From positions 1 to 48,110 of the forward strand of contig JNEU01001156.1 of NCBI GenBank assembly GCA_000697475.1: DNA of 48,110 bases. The letters are read 5' to 3'. Both the position numbers and the translations under genes were made by a program. A model generated the notes under the pieces. That model did no database searches. It was not told where the DNA came from and was given only the letters and a program-made list of their open reading frames with translations. Of the stretch, positions 1 through 12,069 are shown one piece after another. The stretch comes from Lichtheimia corymbifera B2541. Lineage: Eukaryota > Mucoromycota > Mucoromycetes > Mucorales > Lichtheimiaceae. Within the stretch, counting starts at the first letter, position 1. Every line of letters starts with the position of its first letter.

Positions 1-1689
1 TAATAATGGATAACTACACTAACAAATAACACCAGGTATGAGTATCTTGAAATCCAGAGGTATAAACGCGGTCCTTGATTTACATACGATATGGATGGGA
101 TCTTGAGCGGTCGACAGTATACGCGGTGTCGAAATAAAATAGTATGAAATCAGAGGAAAGAAGATCCGATTTATTTATCAAACAATTAATGGCTGCTTAT
201 ATGTATGTAATGAAAGGAGTTACTGTAGTCAATTGGCTCATTCTCACGGGACTCCTCTAGATTCACCACAACAATGATTCTTTTAAGTTACAGCATCTAT
301 GTTGATCCACAGATTGGTTTCCATCACCAGTGAGAAAGACGCGTTGGCTTATTTTCAATAATCTTGATATGACATGGGGGTGATGGATAGATATCATTAA
401 GGTTCTTTTATAAGTGTGACAATGTGCTGTACATAATAGCTCGACCCTCACCATGTTGGTGGGCTGTGAAGGAACAGCTTCAATCCGTCTTCAATTACCA
501 TTGTTCTCACGTCCACCATTCCCATAATATATCTGTCAACATGCAGTGAGCGATACCCTCGCATTTTTTCCAGTAAAGGTTTTTGTATGCGTCAAGTCGG
601 GCTTAACAAACCGTCCCTTTATTCGATTGATCCTTCCGCTAATACTCTAGCTTATCCTATATGTTCCATCATCATACTACCTTCCTTCAGCTACAATGTA
701 GGATCCAGCCTTGTCCATATCTATTCTGGTGTCAACCGCATCCCTCCGCCATCATCCTTTCAATCATAGGTAGTCGCTTGCAGCAGATGATCCACTATAG
801 TCTATACACTGCAGTCGTTGCCATCGCCACTGATAGGATCCACCTTGCATGACATGAACGACAAAAGAGACCATCATCTGCTTGAGGAAGGATCAATCAC
901 CTGAATATCCTTGTGCCATCTACCCATCTTACCATTCATCATGCCTTGTGGTGGCGTTCATGTCAAAGTAAGTTGCTGCATCCATGGATTGAAAGAGTTC
1001 CTTCCTCGCTTGGGTGAAGAGATATCTCTGAAGGCTAATATTTGCCACCATGATCTTCCAGGGTACCATTGCAGGTCATAACCAATGATGCATCCGCTGA
1101 GCTGCGTTAGTCGTATACACTTGCTGCGACGTCTTGACAAGCCTGGTGTGTGGGAGAGTGAGGGAGAAGATGGTGTGCGATGACAAAAGAAAAGACGCGT
1201 GTGGATGGGTGACTCATCATACACAATGCGTACACTGGTGAAATGTTGAAAGACGTGTCGACATTAAGGTGCTCTTAGAGAAGGGAAGCGGATCTCTTGG
1301 TCACGAAAGAAGGGTGAAGAAGATGCGGTGATAGGGGTGGTAGCGACTTTTTATTCCCAAAAAAGATCAACGTCGCCTTGGCAACTACTCCGTCGCCACC
1401 AACATCCTTGTGTATTCACAAATCATATTTCTATGCAGACAGCTAGACTATTGATCGAGATGATGATAGTATAAACGCTTGTTGACGACTTTGCAGATAC
1501 TTTTCAACACAGGTTGTTTTCTCTAATCCGATATATATTCTGCTGCTTCTTAGGTAATCCATGCATCAATAAAGCCAGTATCGGATCAAATGCTACTAAG
1601 CATAGTAGGGCGAACGAGTTATTATTCTTGTGCAATGGCTTCCATCATCTCATACAGTAACAAAATGATCTATGCTTATATATACATAC
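1..1689. other. No supported gene
   Basis: Only short open frames occur on either strand, none with a recognisable domain, consistent splice sites or a plausible promoter/ATG arrangement. The stretch is AT-rich and looks intergenic. I see no resemblance to the HET or F-box units that follow. A decayed copy too diverged to recognise by eye cannot be excluded. Confidence 0.5.
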
Positions 1690-2011
1690 ATACGATATTA
1701 TAAACTCTAAAGGCGGGGATCCCAAGCCCCTTGGTCAATACTTTGTACTACGTCCTAGGACAAAATTCGTAAATATTGATTGGGTTTTCACATATCACTT
1801 GGGATCTTACATACATAGCTTCCATGGTAAGGATAATTAAGATCAAGATCACTCGGCATTTGCTCATACATGGCAATGTTCTTTTGACAGCTCTGAGCAT
1901 TGATTGACCTCATGAGGTGACACAACATCTTGTGCGTCTTGACTATGAATACCGCCGCACCGGACATCATTTTCAGTTTTCACATCCCTTTTTCTTCTCA
2001 CAATATATGAC
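1690..2011 (+). promoter_or_regulatory. Conserved upstream block of HET copy A
   Basis: This block aligns by eye with the block upstream of HET copy C (19755-20084). Both contain ATATTATAAACTC, then a 'TTGGTCAA' patch, 'CATAGCTTCCA', 'CGGCATTTGCTCATACATGG' and 'GACACAACAT', in the same order and ending at the ATG. The TATTATAAA element lies about 310 bases before the ATG. Copy B keeps only a weak trace. The shared block implies the genes were duplicated with their promoters. Confidence 0.6.
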
Positions 2012-3383
2012 ATGACATGCAACACTGAGGAAGATGACGACCTATGCAAAGTATGTACATGGGTATAAAACACCATCCACATGAAACGTTATTCACGAGG
2101 TTCTTTTTAGAGCAACATAAGATTAGAGGAAAAAGATGATGATGATGATGATGATGATGATAACGATGATAACAGCCGTAAACGATTATTCGAGGAAGGA
2201 CTTGGTGCACTCTTAGCCGACCCTAACTTTTTGCTGCTCTATGTACCATCAACCGACGGGGCGAAGATGCAGATCATACGGCCTGCTACTGATTCATACC
2301 ATCGAAAGCTGATGATCGAAAGGATGAATGAACCGAAAAGCATCCCATCCTTTTACTATACATTGTCACACCTTTGGGGCCTCTCAGAAGATGACCAGTG
2401 CTACTGGAACGATATCAGCCACTACGTAGATGACGAAAACGGACAGCCAGTAAAACCTGTTTCGATGCGACCAGAAAAGCGAGATACTTTACTTGGATTG
2501 CTCAAGAATCACCCTGACATCTATTGGTGGATCGATGTCTTGTGTGCACGATACGATACGCCCTTGAGTATTATGGGCGATATTTATGCATGTTGCCTTG
2601 AATGTATTGTCATGATCGATTGTGAGCCAAGGTTGATATCAAAAATCCACGCAGAGTTGGATGCGGTAGAGGACGTCAAGCGATTTATGAAGCGCTTTGG
2701 AAGAACATGCCTAACATATCAGCAGTATTTTAAAACCAAAGTTCCTCAACTGATCGAACCCTTGTACACATTTTTCCAAAGTGAATGGTGGCAACGTGTA
2801 TGGACATGGCAGGAAATGGCTCTACCTGTGGGTGAGGTGCGCTTTATGGCTGAAACCGACATTTATCAACTCGACACCAGCACAATCACACTGAATGAAT
2901 TATTTGGATTTCGACGTGTGCTAGAGACTTACGATACACTGAGACCCGATATTGAACACGGTATATTTCACAGGATGTTTATATTGGTATTGACGTGTAT
3001 GTACGCTGCTAACCAGCTGACCAGAAAATAACAAGTTTGCGACACTCCACGAGGTTCGTCGAAGACTCCGTGACATATACTATGCTATTGCATCCAACTC
3101 TCGTCGTATCGCAGAAGGAAACGCGGCATTGTATTCAGTAATTTATTCATTGAGGTATTCCAAGCGACGATGTTATGATCCATGTGATTATGTTTATGGT
3201 GTCCTGGGAATGTTGCAGATCAAAATACCAAGAATGTCCGATCCCAATGCAGTTTGGCGCCATTTCTTGTCAGAGTTGGATAATTTAAGCCCGCCTTTCT
3301 ATGGTAGATGGATGGATCTCGCAGATAGGATTGATTTACGAGAAGTTAAAGATATTGGTGATGTATACAAAAAGCTGAATTGA
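2012..3383 (+). CDS. HET-domain protein, copy A (415 aa, three exons)
   Basis: Likely a heterokaryon-incompatibility-type (HET, PF06985-like) protein. Seen: exons 2012-2050, 2111-2960 and 3025-3383 give one open frame. Donors are GTATGT and GTATAT; acceptors are TTTTTAG and ACCAG; a CTAAC branch site sits in intron 2. HET-like motifs appear in order: SHLWG (residues ~99-103), YWWIDVLCA (~151-159), GDIYACCLECI (~170-180) and EWWQRVWTWQE (~238-248), followed by CYDPCDYVYGVLG in exon 3. A run of nine aspartates follows the first intron. AATAAA at 3397 marks the 3' end. Known: in filamentous ascomycetes HET proteins trigger cell death after non-self recognition. Inferred: the same broad role here. 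The exon structure matches copies B and C, and the start is the ATG shared by all three. Domain assignment is from motif recognition only. Confidence 0.8.
2135..2161 (+). repeat. In-frame (GAT)9 microsatellite
   Basis: Nine GAT triplets at the start of exon 2 of HET copy A encode a nine-aspartate tract. Copies B and C have only short acidic stretches (such as LEDDEDG) here, so the tract expanded in copy A. It keeps the frame. Confidence 0.9.
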
Positions 3384-3396
3384 TATAGAGATGGTG

Positions 3397-3402
3397 AATA
3401 AA
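3397..3402 (+). terminator. Poly(A) signal of HET copy A
   Basis: AATAAA lies 14 bases after the stop. Copy B has AATAAA overlapping its stop region and copy C has TAAATAA there, so the HET transcripts probably end here, before the decayed downstream tract begins. Confidence 0.5.
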
Positions 3403-3433
3403 TGTTGCCCGGTGCAAAGAATGGCTGTGATGA

Positions 3434-5320
3434 TTATTGGCGCTCTTGCAGGAGACGGATGACATGTGTAACCTTGTTGGTGAAAAAAATGCGGTGAGGC
3501 AGCAGGGCTCGTTTGCCTGTTTTCTCTTTCACGCCACACAGCTTCTTGGACACCACCATGACACAGCTCACGAGCACCAATGCAACCCATCTCTTATGAT
3601 TCAGCAACGAGTCAATGAAGAACATCAACCACCGTGTTCTCGCTCGACTTTGCAAGGCTGTTGATCTATAGCAATTGGTTTTCAAGAGGTCTTTGTTTCT
3701 TGGCGTAATACTGCAACATGCTGTGGATGATATGCAGCAACTTTATTCATTACATACAGTACATCATCATTCCTTCAATACACCAATAACAAACCCAGTT
3801 ACTAAGGTACAAATCAGATATCACAATGGTGGCAATCGTCTCACGTTATATGGCGCTGATCGAGGTTTCGAATCTAGTTTGGATGCGGCGACAACACTTA
3901 TTCACTTTCGATGTTTGGTATTCAGGTATCAAAGGGATAGGCTAGGGGATGTTTTACCAAAGGAGGGCTAATGGCTAAATGTAGTGAAGCTTGTCCATGC
4001 CTTGTCTTCGTTGTGATCATGGCACCTTTTCAGCAGTTAATGCATCACGCGAGTTCCGGATGGTATTTCATCACATCGTATTCGGCGTCGTATCCAGAAG
4101 ATGGCGAAGAGGAGGTTTTTCGACAACCTTATCGACGTTGAATCCATGTCCACCTATATCACGCGATCAATTCACGTTATTGAGATCGAGACAAGTGCTA
4201 GAACAGCTCGCTTTGACCAATCAATGCATGAAGGCCCGATAGGAGGATTAGCATGTGATCACTGATACCACACGACGACTTGCAGTGATTGATTGTCAAT
4301 GGATACTGGGTTGATTCAAGGCAGCAAGGATGAGGAAACTATTTGCGGATTGGATAACAATGGGATCAACCATGGGCGTTACCAAGTCAACCGAATTTGA
4401 AAATGGGGATGCAGAGCAACAACAATAACCCGCTTGAATTGTGGATAGCTGCAATGACACAACAAACATGAACCAACGAGCACCCATTATAATCAATCTC
4501 CACTGTCAAGATACGCCGAATGTTAGCAGCTGAACGTGCAGGCGTGATTTTCCATCGTGCTCTCCATCGGTCAATGTACTACACCATCGGCCAACTGGTT
4601 TATCATGTCCACTCAAACGACATCGTTGAGGGGATCAGGATCATATATCTGGCTTTTCATGGTTTATCTCTGTCACTGGAAAAGACAAAGTTACGGATCA
4701 ACATCACCGCTTGTCACGCAGCAACACGCCTGACTGGATATGGTTACAAAGAGTACTTTTATGATGCTCCCTGTTATCAAGGTAAAAGGAGGGATGGGTA
4801 TTACATTGGCAATGGAAAGTAATTAAGACATACATTTTCTGCTGGGCTGTAGCATTTGCGGCGACCATGGGATCCTATGGTGATGACACAAGCAAGGGAT
4901 ACGCTGTATTGGAATGCAAGAGTGCTCAAGGGATCACACTATCAGCCACAGCAAAGCCAACTGCAGGATAGAATGGGAAGGATTACTACGGTGACAGACA
5001 TATCGGTTTCAGTGGATTGATGGACTTGTCAACAACCATTCCTGGATGATTCAAAAGGCAGCATTATTAATAGGCGACAACGATGAACCAATACTGGGCG
5101 GCACAAGGATTTGCGGCACTTGTTCAACGAATGTTTTTCATGGGATTCAAATGCTTGCAGCATAGCTTCATCAATGTTGATCGTGTGGTTGATTCTCGGA
5201 CAGTAGTCATTTTTCGCTTTGTGATGGTTGGTGACACGAAGACAAGAGTTACGAGGCTTCATATGACTGGACCTTGTTGGTTTGGAAGAAAATACGATGA
5301 AGAACAAAGAGTTTAATTTC
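3434..5320 (+). pseudogene. Decayed unrecognised gene tract after HET A
   Basis: This tract is not recognised. It resembles the sequence after HET B (7310-7790) and HET C (21470-22050). Shared patches include GACATGTGTAAC, CACCAATGC, GATTCAGCAA, TACTGCAACA and GGTTTCGAATCTAG. Its second half (about 4500-4860) aligns with 18640-18970. One reading there has DAPCYQGK followed by YYIGNGK, where the other copy has EAPVYQGK and SYIGKKK. Peptide-level conservation with frames broken by stops and indels suggests a formerly coding family, now dead in this copy. No start, domain or full frame can be supported. Confidence 0.45.
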
Positions 5321-5539
5321 GTATCTCGGATGCGCTGCGGAGAGCTGACTTCTTGGAACGTGCATGCCGTCAATGTATCCAGGCTCATTCCTCGGCTGAT
5401 ACCCAAATGGATGACCATGACGAGGCTTCACCATTAGTCAGTTATGCTTTGTAATAGTGTTTGTTCGTAAATGTTAGCAATAAAAAAGACCATATCATGA
5501 AGCTATTAAACGTGAAGCAAATCGTACTCCTTGTGGCAC

Positions 5540-5856
5540 CTAAATTATAGGCTCGGACGGATACCGGACATCTCTTCCAAAGTTTAACATGTGCATGTCT
5601 TGCATCGATTCACATTGTACTTGTCCATACAATATTTTTACAGCCTGGCTTGCTCTTTAAGAATCGGTTGCCTGTTTGCATAGGGTACATTGTATTATTT
5701 GTGGGACTATCTCTATAAAGATACATTGGCCACTGCTCAGGGGTTGTGATGTGATGGACACCTTGCATGTTGCACAACATATTGCACAACATATTGCACA
5801 GCAAAACGTCGTTGGAAATCGCTTCCGATTCTCATATCTTTCTTTCACTTTTCACC
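5540..5856 (+). promoter_or_regulatory. Upstream region of HET copy B
   Basis: Only the distal part (AAATTATAGGCTCGG near 5543, then CCAAAGTTT) resembles the upstream blocks of copies A and C, at about the same distance (~310 bases) from the ATG. The rest has diverged and includes three tandem copies of ATTGCACAAC-type sequence near 5770-5800. Confidence 0.35.
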
Positions 5857-5940
5857 ATGACACGCGACACTGACGAATACAACGACCCGTACAAAGTACA
5901 CACTTTCATAGCCTCTTCAATTTAAAAATTGGTATTCATG

Positions 5941-5983
<43 letters not shown>

Positions 5984-7233
5984 TAGATCGATATAAACTT
6001 GGAGGATGACAAAGATGACGTGCAAAAGCAGTTTTTCGAAAAAGGACTTAGCGCACTCTTGGACGATGATCATTTTCTACTCCTCTACGTACCCAAAAAT
6101 GGAGGCCGAATGCAAGTGATACGACCTTCCAGAGATCCATACCATCGCAAACGCATGATCAAGAGAATCAATGAAGCCAATCGCATACCATCATTTTATT
6201 ACGCGCTGTCGCACCTTTGGGGACTCGAAAAAGAAAATCGGTACCACTGGGATGAAATCGGCGACTACGTAGATGACGAAGAAGGACAACCAATGAAGCC
6301 AGTTTCGATGCGACCTGAAAAACGAGATACCTTACTAGCGATGCTCAGAGGTCACCCGGACAGCTATTGGTGGATTGACGTTTTATGTGCACGCACCGAT
6401 ACACCCTTGGATATTATGGGCGACATTTATGCTGCCTTGAATGCATTGCCATGATCGATTGTGATCCTACTCTGATATCATCAATTCACGCAATGAGGGA
6501 TTTATTAGAGAAGGAAACCGAGGAATTAAAGGAGCGCTTTGGAACAACATGCCCGACATACGAGTATATTTGTGAATCAAAAATTCTTCAACTGATTGAA
6601 CCCTTGTACACATTCTTCCGCTGTGAATGGTGGCAACGTGTATGGACTTGGCAGGAGATGATTCTACCTGTCGGAGAAGTGCGCTTCACGGCTGAAACAG
6701 ACATTCATCCACTCCAGACAAACAACACAATCACTCGGGGTGAATTACGTGGATTCAATGATCTGCTAGGTTCCTGGACTGTTCCAGATTCAGGACGCGG
6801 TAAGTTCCGCAGGAAGTTTGAATTGATACATATTGACGTAGGTTACTAACCAGCTGCTGGGCCAGATAATAACAAGCTTGCGGCACTCAACGAGGTTTCT
6901 CTGACAGTCCTTGGCATAATTATAACTATTGGATACAAAGATTATGGTATCGGAAAAAGATATGCCACGTTGTCGATGGTAATACTATCATTATTGACTT
7001 CCAAGCGACGTTGCTATGATCCATGTGATTATGTTTATGGTGTACTGGGAGTGTTGCAGATCAAAATCCCAAGGATGACTGATCCCGATGCTGTTTGGAG
7101 GCGCTTCTTGTCAGTGTTGGAGGATATATGGACGCTTCCCAAAGGAAGATGGTTTGATTATGCAGATGAAATCGATTTACGACAAGTTGAAAATATTGGT
7201 GAAGTATGCGACAAGTTGTATTCATGGATGTAA
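5857..7233 (+). pseudogene. HET-domain gene, copy B, frameshifted
   Basis: This is the same three-exon gene as copies A and C: exons 5857-5895, 5987-6799 and 6866-7233. Donors are GTACAC and GTAAGT, acceptors GCTTAG and GCCAG, with a CTAAC branch site. The N-terminal motifs SHLWG and YWWIDVLCA and the later EWWQRVWTWQE are all present but in two reading frames. Near 6431 copies A and C carry six bases between ATTTAT and TGCCTTG where B has two. This 4-base deletion breaks the frame inside the HET core, and the spliced length (1220) is off by the same amount. If translated, it would stop near 6454 with roughly the first half of the domain. Either a pseudogene, a sequencing error, or a truncated protein still in use. 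Confidence 0.75.
5944..5980 (+). repeat. Poly(T) tract of 37 in HET B intron 1
   Basis: Thirty-seven consecutive T lie directly before the GCTTAG acceptor of intron 1. The matching intron of copy C has only five T at that place, and the flanking sequence (AATTTAAAAATTGGTATTCA) is shared, so the polypyrimidine tract has expanded. The length may be affected by sequencing or assembly. Confidence 0.9.
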
Positions 7234-7309
7234 ATAAATGATGAAGATTACTGCTTGGAGCAAAGAGTGGCCTTTTTTAAATGACTGTGGTGATTTCTCG
7301 TTCTTTTGC

Positions 7310-8450
7310 TTTATTGCAGCAGGAGACTTGGCGACATGTGTAACACGCTGTTGATGAAAATAGGCAAGGCGGCAGTGTTCATTTCGTCAGTGTCTACTCT
7401 TCTTCCCTTCAACTTGGACTCAACTCTGCATCCCAACCAACCTACATGACACAGCTTACAGGCACCAATGCGAAACATGCATTGCGATTCAGCAACGACA
7501 CAATGCAGGCAACCGATGACTGTGTCCTTGTTCGACAATCGACGCTGTTGATCGACTGCAGCTGGCCCCAAAGAGGTCTTTGTTTCCTGGTGTAATACTG
7601 CAACATATTGTTCATGATATGCAGATTTATTCATTACAATTATTACATCATCGTTATCGCAATCGTGGCAATCATCTCACGTTGTATGACACAGCTCGAG
7701 GTTTCGAATCTAGCTTGGATGCGGCGACCACGTATACTCTCTTTTGGTGTTTGATGTTGGATGGTATATTCAGTACCTCGGAATGATTGAAGCAGCTGGC
7801 AACAACACGGTTGGATCATGGAACATTCGCTGTGGTTACTTGTCACGTCGCCAACAGGAAGGATGGATCATATAACGAAGGTTGATGGGACATGTACTCG
7901 AGCAAAAGTGCCTTACAGAAAACCATGGATCAGATACAATACTCGAATGAATGGACACAGCGACAATGTTTCTACAACATATTCTTGATCAACATGCCTT
8001 GAGATGCAAGCCTTTCAAAAGCCCTATCGCATAAGACTACGTTTGGATACAACGATGAGCACCATTATCAGCAAGGATCAGATGAGCATTTATACGACAA
8101 GGAGGAAACGTCAACGCAGATCAATCACAGTACATGTTACAACGCCGAGTGTCACGGCTTTACAACCGGATTGCATCAACTCCAGCATCAAGAATATTCA
8201 GTCAAGTGGTACAATATGGATGGAGCTGCAAGCATGGTGGTCATGGTAAGGAGAACCACAAGATTTTCTGGACCCAACAAGATATCGAATTAAAGGAATG
8301 GGAAGAGAGCAAAACATCCAAGGCATTTACTTGCGAAGAGCCAATGGATGTGGATCAGCAAGATGACAAAGTCAGCACTTGGATCAAATCTGTGAAGCAA
8401 TGCAATGGTAAGTGTGAGTACGTGGAACCAACTGGGATGTAATTATCTGA
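7310..8450 (+). pseudogene. Decayed unrecognised gene tract after HET B
   Basis: The first part (7310-7790) aligns with the tract after HET A: GACATGTGTAAC, GATTCAGCAA, AAGAGGTCTTTGTTTCCTGG, GGTTTCGAATCTAG. The later part holds protein-like readings in shifting frames, for example GYNDEHHYQQGSDEH near 8050 and FTCEEPMDVDQQDD near 8330, but no continuous gene. Unknown family, apparently broken. Confidence 0.4.
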
Positions 8451-9904
8451 TGGATGGCAACCTTCAAAGGATACCAAGCAGGACGGCATCTCAATGGCGT
8501 TAGAAAATGGTTATAATGGTAAGGGTTACCCTTGTGATCCATCCACGTGAAGAAGAATGAGCCACGCTCACCTCCCTATCATTTGTAGTTTCTCGGGCGC
8601 ATAGCTCTCATTCATTGGATAGTCCCTGTTGGCATTCGTTAGCATACATACAACCATCACGTTATCCCCCAAGTTATATAAAAGAAGGATCATCATTGGA
8701 AACCACAAAGAGTTATTGTCAGCTGCAGTGGAAAGGAGAGAGAGGACTGGTACATGGGATTACTACCAAAGGTGCTCTTGACGATCATGATGATGATGAT
8801 GGATGGAAGAAGATCATGAATATGTGGTTTCGCATAGAGACATCATCAACAAAGAGGACCATTCGAAGCAATAAAAATGGTTATCATTGTAGGGATTATG
8901 ATCAATGATGGAGAATGGATCGTATATTAAGAGATTCATGGAAGGGATTTAATTGGGCATGTGGAGTTGGATGTTAACACAGCACCTGCAGCAAAGGGAG
9001 GGATCATTGTCAAGGATGACTGAACGAGCTACGGGCCATTGATGATGATGATGATTGGAAGACATTGGATCTTGAATGCCGCATTATGATACATGCTATA
9101 GCGCATCTAGAATGATCGTGCATCCTCTTGTGCCCAAAAAGTTGTATAAATGGGTGTATCTACGTTTCGGAGCCAGGATTCAGGGGATCAACAATCACGT
9201 TCATGCAGCCAGTGTACGCGTTGACCAATTATTTTGCTCATTGACAATCGAGATCTTGCTGCCTTTCTATATTGGTTATCAGGCACAGGGGGTCACCACG
9301 GCTTATTAAAAGCGTAGTCTCATCGTATATCTTACAAGGTAGCAATATGAAAAAAGGTGTTTAATCATAGAAAAGGGAATGCTTCTACTATCCAATGCAC
9401 CCTTTTTACAAGACACAATGTCCCTTTCTCTTCCTCTCTATTTCCTTTACCACGCCATGTACATGTATATACACTTCTGTAGTCCTGCATACACTGGAAC
9501 AATCTACCTCAGGAAGAATGAAGGCTTCATGCGCAATCGAAACACAGAAAAGATTGGCCAACAGAACACCGTACTCTCTAAAGTAACCCTTTTATCCAAC
9601 AACATTTACAAGAGATAGATTGAGAGGTACAAGGAATCGCTCCAATAGGGAAGGTACATTGATTCGGAAAACTTCTATCCTTTGCGTGCATATTTTGCAA
9701 GGGCGAATGGATGATTCTTGATGTGTGGTAGCGACCATATGCGTGGCGTGGATGATGGTTACTGTACATGTTGTAGACAGGTTGCATGAAGGATGATGAT
9801 TGTTGCTGCCATGGAAACGCATGTGAACTACGAGGAATCGTACAGGATGAGAGCTTCAGGCATACAGTAATCCCAAGTTGACAATGGACACACTCCTTTT
9901 CTAT
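8451..9904. other. No supported gene; probable decayed continuation
   Basis: Several GAT/ATGATG-rich short frames occur (8780-8910, 9040-9060) but none has a domain or splice structure. The sequence probably continues the decay of the HET B unit. A 141-codon frame on - (9578-10003) overlaps a repeated segment and looks fortuitous. Confidence 0.4.
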
Positions 9905-10160
9905 GCGTTGTATATATCCAGTTCCTTCCATCCCATGCCCCCAACAAGTATCCATAATCCATAATCCATAAGAAGTCGTATGTATTGAAAGCAAGTTGTA
10001 CACGTAAATAAAATTGCTTCTATATGATGGCTATCTGCTGTTCACGTAAAAAAGGCTGTAAGGCATGCTGCTGCAAATAACTTGAGACCATGGAGCAAAG
10101 ACCTTGCTAACGGCAACTGCTGCAATGAAGGCTGTTACGTTTGGTTGTGGTAGAGCAGGT
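9905..10160 (-). repeat. Inverted dispersed repeat, copy 1
   Basis: The reverse complement matches 22105-22320. A 44-base core (10016-10059 against 22186-22229) is identical by eye. Outside it the match is weaker but continues on both sides, with shared patches such as GGTCTCAAGTTA and GGAAGGAA.TGGAT. No coding content was recognised. Confidence 0.75.
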
Positions 10161-10436
10161 GTACAAGAGAGTGTGCTATATCAAGAAACGCGGGTGTTGA
10201 GGTAGACTGTGCACACGCCATGGACTTGCCCATTCAGCTAATGGCATTAGGATCAAGACAGTTTCAGGATCGACATGATGGGTTGAGGCAGGTCAATCGT
10301 TCTCAAGTGGTAGTAGTACATGCTTGAATGGGGCAACAGTTGAGAATGGGAGGAAAAGACAATGGACTGGGAGCGGAAGAAGTGTAAATTAAACAGGTCA
10401 GGCACTGTGAGACTACTTGACGAACACTGTAATTAA

Positions 10437-11610
10437 TGGATGACATTGAGATTGCCTCTCTCGAACTTGAAACTTTCACACAAGATGCTCTTGGACATGC
10501 CGATTAACTTTGGCTTAAAAAATAACCCATGCTTCATTCAAAGATTTTCAATGGGAGGATGTAATGTGGGGTTTACTATGACCGACGGAAATCGGGAAAG
10601 CGCCGGATTCATTGAAAAGCCATTTAGTATGTAGAATCTTGGGACTCCCCATCTCAATTATGAAACTTGGTAAGCAGGTTCGTTGAGTCATGCCGATGAC
10701 CTTCATTCATTTAAAAATCGCACGTTTCACTATGATGTTCTTATGAACCGGACGGTCCGAATTTAGGAGGTACGGCGGACCGACGGAACGCAAGTAGGGT
10801 GTATAGTGCACCCCCCCGCCGTTGTCCACCTCCATCGTCAAACTTGGTCAGGCCGTGGGCTTCGATATGCTGATCAACTCCATTCATATTAAAATCACAG
10901 GCTTCATTGTGAGATTAAAAATGGGGGCGTCCGACGATGAACGGATGAGAATAAAAGTAAGGCGGACCGCCCATGACCTCGAGATTGCCCCACACAAGCT
11001 TGAAACTTTCACACAAGATGCCCTTGGACATGCTGATCAAATTTGTCTTGATAAAGACACCATGCTTCATTTAAGAAGTTTGAATGGGAGGGTATAATGT
11101 GGGTTTGACTATGCTGGTCGGAAATTGGGTATGCGACCAAATTCATGAAATGTCATTTAGTATGAATTACCTTGAGATTCCACATTTTGATCATGAAACT
11201 TGGTATGCAGATTCGCTGAGTCATGCTGATCAACTCCATTCATTAAAAAAACACATACTTCATTATGATATTATTATGAATCGGACGGTCCAGATATAGG
11301 AGAGACGATGAGCAGACGGCCTATGACCTTGAGATTGGCCATCTCAAACTTGAAACTTAGTCAGAAGGTGGGCTAGGATATGCTGATCACCTTTGTTCTC
11401 ATAAAGACGCCATGGTTGATTGTAAGATATTGAGTGGGGAGTGTGTAATGTATTGGAGACAATGAGCGGACGTGGTATACCGTACCGTACATGACATTAT
11501 AAGAAAACCACCTATGATCTTGAAGCTTTGGCACAGGATGTTCTAAGGAACGCTGTTCAAGTTTTGAGGGCAAGATTTTATAGGGATAGTGTTTTATTGT
11601 AAATATGGAT
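10437..11610 (+). repeat. Tandem array of ~180-bp degenerate units
   Basis: About seven degenerate units start near 10437, 10625, 10825, 10975, 11165, 11325 and 11510. Each follows the plan TTGAGATT..CC..CTCAAACTTGAAACTT, then GGACATGCTGATCAA, then ACCATGCTTCATT and AATGGGAGG. Some units carry a CGGACGGTCC palindrome. Units 1-3 and 4-6 also look like a higher-order duplication of ~540 bases. The array has more C/G-rich patches than its surroundings. Short open frames are interrupted. It looks like a small satellite, or the remains of a repetitive non-coding or ancient coding element. Confidence 0.75.
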
Positions 11611-11933
11611 GACCAAACACTTGAAGGCTTCTTGTAAACATGAATACAGCGAGATTGTAAGATCAACATACCGATGATGACAGGATGGATGAACAAGCTT
11701 TATTTCATATTATTGCCATGGATATGTTAGCAGAAAATGGGTATTGTTGAAAGAATGCAGCAATCGGTTGCACAAACTTGGGCTGATGCTTCGTGTAACT
11801 CTGACATGATACATCCCGCATCCAAAGGTGCTGCTGCGCGATGCAACGCCATGAAACAAAGTGATGATGAAGAGGTCTACGATAAAATAGAGGAGTGGGT
11901 GGGTGCGTACGTATGATACAGAGGCGAGGATGT

Positions 11934-11941
11934 ATATAAAA
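11934..11941 (+). promoter_or_regulatory. TATA box of the 12.07-kb F-box gene
   Basis: TATATAAA lies about 130 bases before the ATG at 12070. A similar spacing is seen for the neighbouring gene (TATA at 14605, ATG at 14740). Confidence 0.5.
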
Positions 11942-12069
11942 AATCCATGCAGACCCAAGGCTCTATCATCTCTTCTTCCGCTTCCACTTAGCATAAAACT
12001 GTAAGTGTATATAATTGCTGTTGTACGCCACACTTGTATTCACATACCTCTTTTCTTCACTCTTTTGTT

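Noticed and set aside
3434..3685. Possible fourth exon of HET copy A after a CTTGCAG acceptor
   Set aside because: A candidate donor (ATTG|GTGATG) and the acceptor do not keep an open frame in copies A or B, copy C lacks the acceptor, and AATAAA lies before it.
9578..10003. 141-codon open frame on the reverse strand
   Set aside because: It overlaps the inverted repeat copy; the partner copy at 22.2 kb does not keep the frame, and no domain or ATG context supports it.
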